Positions 43,816 through 55,200 of a DNA stretch of 64,000 nucleotides are shown here, piece by piece; positions within the stretch are counted from its first letter, which is position 1, and the number at the start of each line of letters is the position of its first letter. The position numbers were made by a program, and so were the translations under genes. A model generated the notes under the pieces. That model did not search any database. It saw nothing but the letters and a program-made list of their open reading frames with translations, and had not been told where the DNA came from. Source of the DNA: Schistocerca nitens (lineage: Eukaryota; Arthropoda; Insecta; Orthoptera; Acrididae); assembly GCF_023898315.1 (NCBI RefSeq), contig NC_064618.1:189401548-189465547 (forward strand), in the 5' to 3' direction.

Positions 43816-44235
43816 TTATTTCAACTTTAGGCCTTTCCAACCGGTACCTTTCCTTACTTTGTTTGGCAAAGCAACCACCTGACATGGAGTCTTCGAAGTA
43901 TTCCCGGGTTTCTCCCTACGATTCCCGATAGGGCGTACTTTTATCTTAGTGACAACTTTGCCTAATCCACTTAGTCTCAAATAGTGGACCTCGTTAACAA
44001 TATCACCATTTTTCGTCCCGTGGCTATTTATACTATGTACTTTTCTCTTACCAACAAATTCGAGAAAGGTAACTATTTTTACATAGTGGTCTCCTTTGTT
44101 AGCATTTCGACTGTTGTTATTTGCTGTAATAAGTTTTCTTAACTTCAGATCTAATCTCTCAGCGAAGATATCAGCGCTCCTGGCAGTAACATCATTGATA
44201 TCTTGCTGAATGCCAGCTACACTGCCAAATGTCAT
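43816..44235 (-). CDS. Unrecognised 139-residue basic ORF
   Basis: Begins MTFGSVAGIQQDINDVTARS and has a K/R-rich C-terminal half (VRPIGNRREKPGNTSKTPC, then PNKVRKGTGWKGLKLK). No catalytic or metal-binding motif, signal peptide or membrane segment is evident. The basic tail would suit a nucleic-acid-binding protein such as a retroelement Gag or ORF1, but this is a guess from composition. The plus-strand mariner relic starts just beyond it, and further lysine-rich frames lie downstream on the same strand. It could equally be a chance ORF. Confidence 0.25.
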   Translation of the reverse strand: MTFGSVAGIQQDINDVTARSADIFAERLDLKLRKLITANNNSRNANKGDHYVKIVTFLEFVGKRKVHSINSHGTKNGDIVNEVHYLRLSGLGKVVTKIKVRPIGNRREKPGNTSKTPCQVVALPNKVRKGTGWKGLKLK

Positions 44236-44389
44236 TTTAGGATTAGTTTTTGCAAAATTCTATGTTGACAACATTCTATTACATCAGCGGCTTTCAGCAA
44301 ATAAGGCAATAAAATGTATCTCTCGGACAGATTCTTTGAAACATGCTAAAATTGTTTTAGAAGATCGTGGGACATTCACGAATCAGCCC

Positions 44390-45060
44390 TTATGTTTACA
44401 TGAAGTTCCGATTGGTAGCAGTGCTCTACATAGCCTTCAAAATGGCGTCAGTAAGGGAGGTACATTCCAACCACATACCTGTCATTGCCTTTTGGCGAGA
44501 ATTTTGAGCGTCGCAGACTTTCAGAATGCCTACGGAGACTCGGTAGTAAATAAAAGCACAGTTATTCGTTCAGTGGCACGTGTGTCATCATCGCAACAAG
44601 GTCGAGCAAACTTGTGCGATCTGATCTCCTGTGAGCTGGTCGGTCACACAGTTGCAGCTCCTGTATTGTTGGAACGTGTGAACAGTCTCATTCGAGGTAA
44701 TCGACGAGCAACGATCAGACAACAAGAGGAGCTCACAGAACTTCATCGGCCTGCTCTATCTCATCAACACTACGGCCCGTGTCTCGCACCTTCTGACTTC
44801 CACCCGTCTGCCATATGAAGGATGAGCTCCATAGGCAGCCGTATGTTGATGATGAAATTATTGATGCCGCAAGACATTGATTCCAAAGTCAACCAGTAAA
44901 ATGGTACCAAGGACCCACAGTAAGGTGATGTAAGGCTGTTGCACTGAACAGAGATTACAGAAATTGGAATTTTGTAGTCAAAAGTTTGGAGATTAATATC
45001 GTACATTGGAATCCAGACTAAAGCCAATCTGCTTTCAAAAATAAATTTTGTATTACATTA
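44390..45060 (+). mobile_element. Mariner relic with internal deletion
   Basis: In an open frame at 44210-44815 the part from about 44510 reads DFQNAYGDSVVNKSTVIRSV and later RGNRRATIRQQEELTEL, the N-terminal helix-turn-helix region of mariner transposases. It is then joined within a few codons to LAPSDFH (about 44786), the last catalytic box (LAPSDFHLF type). The middle third with the first two Asp residues is missing. The remaining C-terminus decays before 45060. It is a non-autonomous, dead copy. Confidence 0.65.
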
Positions 45061-45069
45061 CCTACTGAA

Positions 45070-45690
45070 TGCATCAGGTACAATGCTGACCGAGTTTCAT
45101 CAAATCCTTTGTTTAAATTGGAGAATGATTCGTCATGGTTTTCACTCCCATTACTAACATAAAATTTCGTAACAGAATCTACATCGATTTTGATGTTATA
45201 CATACGAACCTGCTTATCTGGAACTAACTTATTTTATACATCAGAGATTGTCATGTTATATTCTTCATTGTCATCATTGACAGTAACCTGCATTATACTA
45301 ATTATCTCTAGGTTAACAGTAAGGCGTATATTACAAGGATTTAGTAAAAAGGTGTATTTTCGGTCTCGAATTTCTTCGAGCAAGAAATGCAAAAACTGCC
45401 ATCTGTAGATAGTGTTGTGGACTTTGTTAGGATACGTATATGCCATAGGTAGTTTTATCTAAATATACTGATAAAGCTTATTTGGAATAAAAAGCTGTTG
45501 ATCACTAATCTCTCTGAAAATGAGGTTACAACATACGAAGATAGCAATGTAGTTAGTAACAAAGTACTTGAAGTTACTGGCATTTCTCAACAGCAACCAA
45601 AGGGACATAAAGACGCACTGTTAAGTTGGCGTTTGTGTTTCACAGTAAGCCAGTTATGGTCAACACCTACTCGTATTAAGGACTTTGACT
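45070..45690. other. No recognisable gene
   Basis: Small ORFs only (45190-45408 plus, 45234-45446 minus), without motifs. Confidence 0.4.
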
Positions 45691-45691
45691 T

Positions 45692-48600
45692 ATGTTAGAG
45701 TGGACAGTCATGGATTACGAGCGGCTAACTGAGGAGGTAAAGGCTGCCAGTCTTGCTTGCAAGATGAAAGCAGAGCTGACCATTTGGAGCATAGTCGGAC
45801 CTCTGGTACAGAGCCGAATGGAGGGTCTGAATCAGAGGCTCAAACGGTTCCGCGACGGTGTATGCTGCAGATTCCTCGACTTGCGCCAAAGGGTAGTTGG
45901 GTTTCGGATTCCGCTAAATAGGTCAGGTGTCCACTATACGCAGGAGGTGTCTACACGGGTAGCAGGGTCTGTGTGGCGTGGACTGGGCGGTTTTTTAGGA
46001 TAGAGGGTCTCGAGAAAACACAAGAAGGGATTCAGGCACAAAGAGTGCAGGCTGAACACAGGGAAATATAGATACAGGAATCATTGGTATAACAGTTGTA
46101 AATTGTCGTAGCTGTGTTGGGAAAGTACCAGAGCTCTAAGCACTAATAAAATCCACTGATGCCCTAATCGTTATAGGTACTGAAAGTTGACAAAAGCTCA
46201 GCCGAAATATTTGCGAAGAACCTAACGGTGTTCCGAAAGGATAGGCTAAACACGGTTGACGGAGGCATGTTTGTTGCAGTCACATGTAGTTTAACTTGTC
46301 GCGAAATTGAAGTAGATACTTCCTGTGAATTAGTATGGGCATAGGTCATTGTTGGCAACCGGAATAAAATAGTAATTGGATCCTTTTACCGACCTCCCAA
46401 TTCAGATGATACAGTTCCTGAAAGGTTCAAAGGAAACTTGAGTTTCATTTCAAACACGTACCCGAATCATGCGATAATTGTTGGTGGTGACTTTTATTTA
46501 CCCTCGATGTGTTGGCGAAAATACATGTTTAATTCCGGAGGTACGCATAAAATATCATCCGAAATTGTGCTAAACGCATTCTCTGAATATTATCTCCAGC
46601 AGTTAGTTCATGAGCCCACGCGAATAGTAAGCTGTTGTGAAAACACACTTGACCTCTTACCAACAAATAATCCTGAGTTAATAACGAGCATCAAAACCGA
46701 TTCAGGGATTAGTGAATACAGGGCTGTCGTAGCAAGATTGTATATTGTAATCCCCAAATCCTCGAAAGATAATCGAAAAATATACCTACTCAAAAAAGCA
46801 GATAAAAATGCACTTGACTCCTTCCTAAGAGACAATCTCCATTCATTAGAAATTAATAATAGAAGTGTAGACTAGATGTGGCTTAAATTCAAAGAAACAG
46901 TTTCGGCAGCAATTGAAAGATTTATAAAAAATAAATTAACAAACGACGGAGCTGATCCTCCTTGTTACACAAAACGGGTTTAGAACACTGTTGCAGAAAC
47001 AACGAAACAAACATGCCAAATTTAAACAGACGCAAAATTCCCAAGATTAGCGATGTTTTACAGAAGCTCGAAATTTAGCGCCGACTTCAATGCCAGATGC
47101 TTATAACAGTTTCCACAACGAGACTTAGTCTGGAAACCTGGCAGAAAATCCAAAGCGATTCTGGTCGTATGTGAAGTATGTTAGCGGCAAGAAACAGTCA
47201 ATACTTTCTCTGCATGATAGCAATGGAGATACCATCGAAGACAGTGCTGCCAAAGCAGAGTTACTAAAAACAGCCTTCCGAAATGCCTTCACAAAAGAAG
47301 ACGAAGTAAATATTCCAGAATTCGAAACGAGAACAGCTGCCCACATGAGTAACGTAGAACTAAATATCCTCGGAGTAGTGAAGCAACTTAAACCACTTAA
47401 TAAAAGCAAGTCTTCTGGTCCAGACTGTATACCAATTAGGTTCCTTTCGGAGTATGCTGATGCGTTAGCACCATACTTAGCAATCATATACAAATGTTCG
47501 CTCAACGAAAGATCCATACCCAAAGACTGGAAAGTTGCACAGGTCACACCAATATTCAAAAAAGGTAGTAGGAGTAATGCACTAAATTACAGGTCCATAT
47601 CGTTAATGTCGATTTGCAGCAGGATTTTAGAACATGTATTGTGTTCGAACATCATGTATTACCTCGAAGTAAACGGTCTATTGATACACAGTCAACATGG
47701 GTTTAGGAAACATCGTTCCTGTGAAACACAACTAGCTCTTTATTCACATGAAGTGCTGAGTGCTGTTGACCGTGGATTTCAGATCGATTCCGTATGTCTG
47801 GATTTCCAGAAGGCTTGTGACACTGTTCCACACAAGCGGCTCGTTGTGAAATTGCGCGCTTATGGAATATCGTCTCACTTATGTGACTGGATCTGTGATT
47901 TCCTGTCAGAGAGGTCACAGTTCGTTGTAACTGTCGGAAAGTCATCGAGTAACTGCGAAACGATTTAGAAGAAATATCGAAATGGTGTGAAAAGTGGCAG
48001 TTGACCTTAAATAACTAAAAGTGTGAGGTCATCCACATGAGTGCTGAAAGGAACGGGTTAAACTTCGGTTACACGATAAATCAATCTAATCTAGAAGCCA
48101 TAAATTCTACTAAATACCTAGGTATTACAATTACGAACAACTGAAATTGGAAGGAACACACAGAAAATGTTGTGGGGAAGGCTAACCAAAGACTGCGTTT
48201 TCTTGGTAGGACACCTAGAAAATGTAACAGATGTACTAAGGAGACTGCCTACACTACGCTTGTCCATCCACTTTTAGAATACTGTTGCGCGGTGTTGGAT
48301 CCTTATAGGACTGTCTGAGTACTTCGAAAAAGTTCAAAGAAAGGCAGCACGTTTTGTATTATCGCGAAATACGGGAGAGGGTGTCACAGAAATGATACAG
48401 GATTTGGGATGGACATCATTAAAAGAAAGGGTTTTTCGTAGCGACGGAATCTTCTCACTAAATTCCAATCATTAACTTTCTCCTCCGAATGCGAAAATAT
48501 TTTGTTAACACCGACTTACACAAGGAGGAACGATCACCAAGATAAAATAACGGAAATCAGAGTTCGTACGGAAAGATATATGTGTTCATTCTCCCCGGCG

Positions 48601-48718
48601 CGCTATACGAGATTGGAATAATAGAGAATTTTGAAGGTGGTTCGTTGATCCCTCTGCCAGGCACTTAAATGTGATTTATAGAGTATCCATGGAGATACAG
48701 ATGTAGACGTAGATGTAA
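45692..48718 (+). mobile_element. CR1-type LINE, about 3 kb, catalytic core deleted
   Basis: Sense copy. 45692-46003 is a 103-codon ORF (RFLDLRQRV, then NRSGVHYTQEVSTRVAG) that looks like the end of a first ORF. Endonuclease motifs follow: GSFYRPPNSDDTVPE near 46380, IVGGDFYLPSMCW near 46475, and GISEYRAVVARL near 46710 where the usual SDH is altered. At 47171-47968 the RT runs from SSGPDCIPIRFLSEY through HSQHGFRKHRSCETQLAL and VCLDFQKACDTVPHKR to FLSERSQFVV. Near 47960 it jumps to NDLEEISKWCEKWQL, so the FADD catalytic segment is gone. Post-RT sequence (VQRKAARFVLSR) leads to a 3' end at GTAGACGTAGATGTAA. It is inactive. Confidence 0.88.
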
Positions 48719-48924
48719 GCTTCACTGTCTTCACAAAGCAGTCCACTTCTAGCAGTAGTTAAACCAGGCACGAGGATACACCTAGTACTGGAAGCTGGAG
48801 CAATCAACCACATTGTCATAACTGTGCAAAGATGACTGGAAAACCTCAAATAAGAAGTGTAAAAATTGCTCCAATTCAAGTTTCTGTCTGGTATCCATCC
48901 TGAGGCTTTGTTCTGGTAGATGAC

Positions 48925-50000
48925 ACTTTCCAAACAATCCAGGAAACATACACCCTTTATACTTGTATACGCTGGGAGATCTTCTTGCATGTTACCTTGC
49001 CGTCTAAAGGTCAGTTCTGGAGTTTTCATAACAGAACTTGATACTGTGCTCAATAAATTAGAAAAAATTACAATTTATGTCGATAATAGTCTCATAGCCA
49101 CTCCCACCTGGTAAGAACGCTTAGAAATGTTGGAAGAGATATTGCAGAAATTTTTATCTGCAGGTGTCACGGTCAGTGTATTGAAATTCAAATTTGGAAG
49201 AGATGAAATTAAACTTTTCGGACACATCATTTCGCATAAGGAATAATCCAGAGACGGTATAAAATGAGTGCTATAGAAAGCTTTCTAGTTTCCAAAACAA
49301 CAGACAGTTAAAAGCTTTCATGGGATTATACTCCCTCTTTGGGTGTTTCACACTTCACTAACTGTTATGTTAATTCCTTAGCCATTTAGTCCTTCATCAA
49401 CTGTTAAACAGAATTGCCTGTTGAGTTTACTAAAAAATGCACCTTGGTCTTGGACAATTCCATGTCAAAAAGATGTTAACACATTCTGGGACATTACGTC
49501 ATTCTGAAATGAGAAAACATTTTTGAATTGCCTCTGACGCCTCATTTTCGAGGCAGATATCATGCCTATTACAACAAGGTAAAATTGAGATTACGAAAAT
49601 CAGTTTTGCTAGTCATGGTTTATCGGAATGTGAACGTGATTATTCAGTCTTGGCCATAATATGGACGTTTAATTACTTTAACTGTTATCTGTTTGGAAAA
49701 CACCTGGAAGTCTATTATCACCAACATTAAATATCTTGTTAACCTGCAGTTTTTGCATAATAATTTGGCTCTCTGATGTTCTTGCAGCCTTATTATTTTG
49801 AAATTAGACATGTAAAAGGACACACAATGCTACAGTTAACACTTTATCATAACTCGAGATCTGCGAGGTGCAGGCAATGCATCAAACATTACCTGAATAA
49901 ATACAAAAGAATATTTGGAGAATCAACAAATTCAACAGATATTATTCCCAAAATATAATCCTCCAGAAAATGCCACAGCAATGGTTTTTGAGATTTTAGC
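48925..50000 (+). mobile_element. Ty3/gypsy pol relic
   Basis: Near 48955 the frame KHTPFILVYAGRS, then RLKVSSGVFITELDTVLNKL, then ITIYVDNSLIATPTWEERLE matches the RT palm of Ty3/gypsy elements. YVDN is a decayed YVDD catalytic box. FKFGRDEIKLFGHIISHKE follows near 49190. An RNase H-like stretch follows (about 49430-49790) with several stops, ending in FEIRHVKGHT at about 49797. No LTRs or integrase were confirmed. It is inactive. Confidence 0.78.
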
Positions 50001-50749
50001 AGGTTTATGGGGACATATGCAGTGAGTAAGCATACCAAATGTGTTGAATTCTTGGAAGTTTTTGAACAATCAGTAACCAATCTTCCTTCGTGGAGTACAC
50101 TACATACCACAGCTAATCTAATACATAAGGAAAAGGAAAGGAATGACTTGGTAGATCCAATACCAAGTTTGCCCCGAGCAGAAACCACCTGGTAAGAGGA
50201 TATAAACCAGGTATTGACGTCCATTACAGAAAGAGCAATTTTATGGTAAGTGTGCTACGATAAAAAATTAGCGAGAACGCAGAACTACTCTACTGATGAA
50301 AAAGTATTGCTCAACACTCAGTATAAACCTTCGTTTCTATCAAAGAAAACCAAGAAATTTCTGTTGATGTACCCGAGCTCCTTCTAAATTTTAAGAATTC
50401 AACACAAGGTCTGTTACTCAGTTGCTTAACTATCCAGTAAGAAAATTAACGGACTGAATCCCCTCAGGGACACTGAAAAGTACTTTCACCAGGGCTTACC
50501 AATAATTAATGAAAGTGGAAGGAGGATACGAGTTTCAGTATTCATAATTTTAGGTGGCGTTATAGATGTTACCTGTACAACTGGATAGCATAAAGTACCT
50601 TAAGACAATAACTGAAATAAATTAGAATGAAAGCAAGAAGTTATCACATTGCTTTCATGAAATAAGATAAATCTCTTATCTTTGGTGCTATGTTTTAGTC
50701 TTTCTTTATGAAAGACGTTATTTACAGCTAACCAGGTTGATGTATATGT
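50001..50749. other. Possible downstream gypsy sequence, unassigned
   Basis: Frames at 50007-50195 follow the pol relic but show no H2C2 or DDE motif that I can support. Confidence 0.3.
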
Positions 50750-50818
50750 ATAAAAAGTAGTTGCAACAGTTATGTTAAGCAAATATAAAAAGTAGTTGCA
50801 ACAGTTATGTTAAGCAAA
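50750..50818 (+). repeat. Tandem duplication of a 35-bp unit
   Basis: Two adjacent copies of ATAAAAAGTAGTTGCAACAG...AAGCAAA, identical apart from the last base. They lie immediately before the Tc1 element. Confidence 0.93.
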
Positions 50819-50826
50819 AGAATATA

Positions 50827-52288
50827 CGCAAATCAAAAAAAGTTTTGCATCACTTCAGTTCCCAGATTTCAGGAACCAGTACAGAAAATATGAATAGATA
50901 CCAAAATAAACATCATTTACACCCTTTTTATTGCTCATGAAAACCACACATTGCATGTTGTACCCCCATACAGCGATACGTTCAGAGGTGGTGGTCCAGA
51001 TGGCTGCACTCATCGGAACCTCTAATACCCAGTAGCACGTCCTCTTGCACTGATGCATGCCTGTATTCGTCGTGGCATACTATCCGCAAGTTCACCAAGG
51101 CACTGTTGGTCAAGACTGTCCCAGTCCTCAACGGCGATTCGGCGTAGATCCCGGAGAGCGCTGGTAGGTCACGTCGTCCATAAACAGCCCTTTTCAGTCT
51201 ATCCCAGGCATGTTCGATAGGGTTCATATCTAGAGAACATACTGGCCACTCTAGCCTAGCGATGTCGTTATCCCGAAGAAAGTCATTCGCAAGATTTGCA
51301 CGATGGGGGCGCGAATTTTCGTTAATGAAGACGAATGCCTCGCCTATGTGATGACGGTGTGATTGCACTATCGGTCGGAGGATGGCATTCACGTATCGCA
51401 CGGCCGTTACGGCGCCTACCATAACTACCAGCGGCGTACGTCGGCCCCACATAATGCCACCCTAAAACATTAGCGAACCTCCACCTTGCTGCACTCGCTG
51501 GATACTTTACTAAGGCGTTCAATCTGACTGGGTTGCCTCAATACACGTCTCTGACGATTTTCTTGTTAAAGGCATATGCGACACTCATCTGTGAAGAAAC
51601 CTTGACGCCAATCCTGAACGGTCCATTCGGCATGTTGTTGGGCCCATCTGTACGGCACTGCATGGTGTCATGGGTGGAAAGATGGACCTCACGATGGACG
51701 TCGGGAGTAAAATTGCGCATCATGCAGCCTATTGTGCACAGTTTGAGTCGTAAAGCGACGTCCTGCGGCTGCATAAAAAGCATTATTCAACATGTTGGTA
51801 CGGCTGTCATTGTTCCTCCGGGCCATAATTCGTAGGCAGCGGTCGTCCACTGCAGTAGTAGCCCTTGGGCGGCCTGAACGAGGCACGTCATCGACAGTTC
51901 CTGTCTCTCTGTATCTCCTCTATGTCCGAACAACATCGCTTTGGTTTACTCCGAGAGGTCTGGACACTTCCTTTGCTGAGAGCGCTTTCTGGAACAAAAT
52001 AACAATGTAGACGTAATCGAACCTCGGTACTGACTCCCTAGGCATGGTTGAACTACAGACAACACGAGCTGTGTACCACCTTCCTGGTGGAACGACTTGG
52101 AGTGATCGGCTGTCGCACCCCCTCCATCTATAGGCGCTGCTCATACATGGTTGTTTACATCTTTGGGCTGGTTTAGTGACATGTCTGAACAGTCAAAGTG
52201 ACTGTGTCTGCGATACAATATCCACAGTGAACCTCTGTCTTCAGGAGCTCTGGGAGCCGGGGTGATGTAAAACTTTTTCTGAGTGTGT
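50827..52288 (-). mobile_element. Tc1-like transposon, both ends present
   Basis: Ends match as inverted repeats: left AAAAAAAGTTTTGCATCACT and right, in reverse, GAAAAAGTTTTACATCACC, followed by TCCCAG on both. TA flanks both sides. The length of about 1.46 kb is normal for a Tc1 element. The transposase lies on the minus strand and is frame-shifted. Confidence 0.9.
50982..52144 (-). pseudogene. Tc1-like transposase, frame-shifted
   Basis: Minus-strand fragments in order: FQKALSAKEVSRPLGVNQSD (helix-turn-helix), DDVPRSGRPRATTAVDDRCL with the GRPR hinge, TTQTVHNRLHDAQFYSRRPS, FWGGIMWGRRTPLVVM, FINENSRPHRANLANDFL, then SLDMNPIEHAWDRLKRAV. The NPIEH glutamate is kept. The Asp normally found in the DNARPH box is Glu here (NENSRPH). 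At least three frame changes separate the parts. It is inactive. Confidence 0.85.
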
Positions 52289-52289
52289 T

Positions 52290-55200
52290 ATGGCCACTAT
52301 AGTGTCAGGCTAAGTTAATGTAGGGGATCGGAGTCAGTTTGCATGGCTCAACAAGTATCGAAGTGCAGTCTGGTCAAGATTATAGGGCAAGGAAAAAACG
52401 AGTGAATCGAACTTCTATAACAAAAGTTATTTCAACGTTGGGCAGATAAATAGGTGTACGAAGCTTTGTTTAATATCTGATCAATGCACTGATGGTGACA
52501 TCTATCACTACTGAATAATTTATCCACCTTTTTATAGTTAAGTAATTAGCGTACTTAGAAATGTAATAAGGCGAATAATGTTATAACGAACACTCATTGA
52601 AGTGGGAGCTTTAACATACTAAGTAGTGGACTAAGCACATGTGCTTTGACTTATAGTTAAGATCTGGAACCTTCAGATAGCATTCGTTTACAGCCACACT
52701 GCAGAATTTTTCTTCATGTCCAATGTAAAATGATTTTTCCGCCTTGGAATAATACAATAATTCATATACAATGGAAAGCAATCAACTAGGGATTAACATC
52801 CTAGTGCATAACTTAGGAACTACTTTTAGTAAGAAGGTGATCACCTAACATAAAAGTCATGAACTGTGGAAGTATATAGAACGAGTATTAATTAGTTTTC
52901 TGTTTTGTAAGGTAAATAATTACACTACCATCAACTGGGTTGGTATTACATAAATCTTAATAAAGGAAGAAATGTTTTTAGAGTGTAGGTAGGAATTTGA
53001 CGTCTGAATTTTCTAAAATAGATCATGCTGTACTCAGCGGTAGTAGTAGTTAGTATGAACTTTAATTCATTACTCTTTGAATTAGGAAAAGAAACGTTAT
53101 CCTTTATAAGCAGAGGACATTCTGCTAGTCTGAATTATATGAAACTTGCAAATGAAATTAAATCTTAATGTTACTGACCTAAAGAGTACAGGAAGTGCGG
53201 TAAGTATAGTAATTACTTACTTCCTATCATCTGTAATTAAAATAGATAAAAAGCATTTGCTAATTAATGTCTGAGAAAATACTGTCAGCCAGTATATTTA
53301 TCCACATTCGATGGGTGAATAGATAAACAAGAGGTACTGTGGAATTACAAGCGTGGGTGTCAGATAAATAGGTTCTCCCAGATTATTTTATGACGGAGGA
53401 TTTAATGTCTCCTTTGGTTGAGATTGTACCTTCATGAATTGATACAACTGTTACATTATTTCGCATAGTGAAAGCAACGGGACTGTTTGACAGTACATAA
53501 ATGAGTGACATTTGTGTTTTGGGTGTCTAAAGAAGAAAACAAGCATATTGGAAAGTGCTCACAGCTTAGTATCCTAGAACATAAAATAATTACTTGGTAT
53601 TTAATGTTTTATTTCCATCACGTGACAAATAATAAACTGTATATAATTGTACTCTAATGTGTAAATGTTACATCAATCTCTAAGTAACTAGTAGTTAAAA
53701 CTCTCGTGAGTTGGGCTGATCCTGTATAAAGTACTTCATGAATAAGGCAATGGCAGGGGCACAAATGTCATTAATGCAGTATGAATAATTAACTGTGCCA
53801 TGCGCATTTAAGTCTTCTGATGGAAGTGAATACAGTGCGAGACAATAAAAGGTACGAGAAAATCATGCTGTCTACTGAAGAAGAAGCTAATAGACAACGA
53901 AAATAAATTTCACTCAGGAGCACTGGAAATGTTGCAAAGATGGACACGGGATTTCCAAAAGATCTTTGCTTCTTCCAGGCAAGTGCACCAATCAGTGGTT
54001 CCTAATGTTTCTGAGACCATTACCCCTGAGTGAGTCAGTTGGTAGCTACTACATCCCATTCACCGCTTTCAGCAACATTAGCAGCTAACGTATGTTTGGA
54101 ATGAAAAAACAATTTACTATGAACACTTTCATTTTCAAAATGGCGAACGATAAAAGATATTTAGTTTCATAGGTGCTTTATTGAACCACAACCTCAATGA
54201 GCCAACGAGACAGCAATGTGGCTTATTCCTAAGAACTTTTTGTGTAGATTGAGGAAGAAATTCCGAATGCATTGCGATTGCTACCTACAATTCCTCTCTG
54301 GAACTATGGATAACTGACCATATTGAGCGCAGAAACGTGTTGTAAAATATCTTTCCTCTGGACCATTCCTCTCCCTACCAACACTTGATACATCCATACC
54401 ATGAATTCACATTTAAAATCAACCAAATTAAGATCTGTGCTCTACACTAGGGTCTACTGCATGTAAACGACTTGATTTGTGGGCTCCTTACTTCTGAACT
54501 GAAAGAAACTGGAAAAATTCAGGCTGCCAATGTTTTGTGTTTCACTGCTGCCACTAATAATAATAATAATTATTATTATTATTATGAAAGTAAGCGCCTC
54601 ACAGCAGGGTAGTAGCCATTACGCGTCTACTATTGTGTTGTCTGTTAATCTCTTTATTGTTGCGAAGTGAGTATTGAAGCAGTTTCTGGTCTGTTGCGGG
54701 AGGTACCTACAGCTCGTAGAAGGCATTTTCACGAGGTGTGTAAGAGTATTTGATGTATCTGTCTCACTTTTACTACCACGGTCACGTGGTACAAAGTACA
54801 AAGTAGTGGGTGGACTGCGTTATGAGGATGTTGACACATTCGTTGCACAAGCTATAACCCACAAAACACTGTTCCATGCATTAATGGTAGTATTTGAAAA
54901 GTAGAATTGTTGTTAACTTAATGTAACTAGTATTACAGTCATACGAAAAACTGTTAAAAGCAAATATGTTTTAAGAATTGTTTAATATCATCACCGAAAT
55001 ACAACTGAGTCCTTTTGTTTATACTAGTTACAAAATTACATTTTACTGCTTAGGGGATAACCTGAGAAAATTTTTTGTGTTCCGAGAAAATAAACAATAT
55101 AATGTTATCATGTCAATCGCTCTCACTGATAACCACACCTGATTGTGACTGGTGTATATTCTGTAACCTGACGAGACGATTAATTCCGATCCGGAGTATA

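Noticed and set aside
54554-54585. (TAA)n(TTA)n tract as a transposon end
   Set aside because: Simple self-complementary microsatellite without flanking inverted repeats.
54674-54904. Host exon in the 52.3-56.7 kb gap
   Set aside because: No motif, no convincing splice sites, and length within chance.
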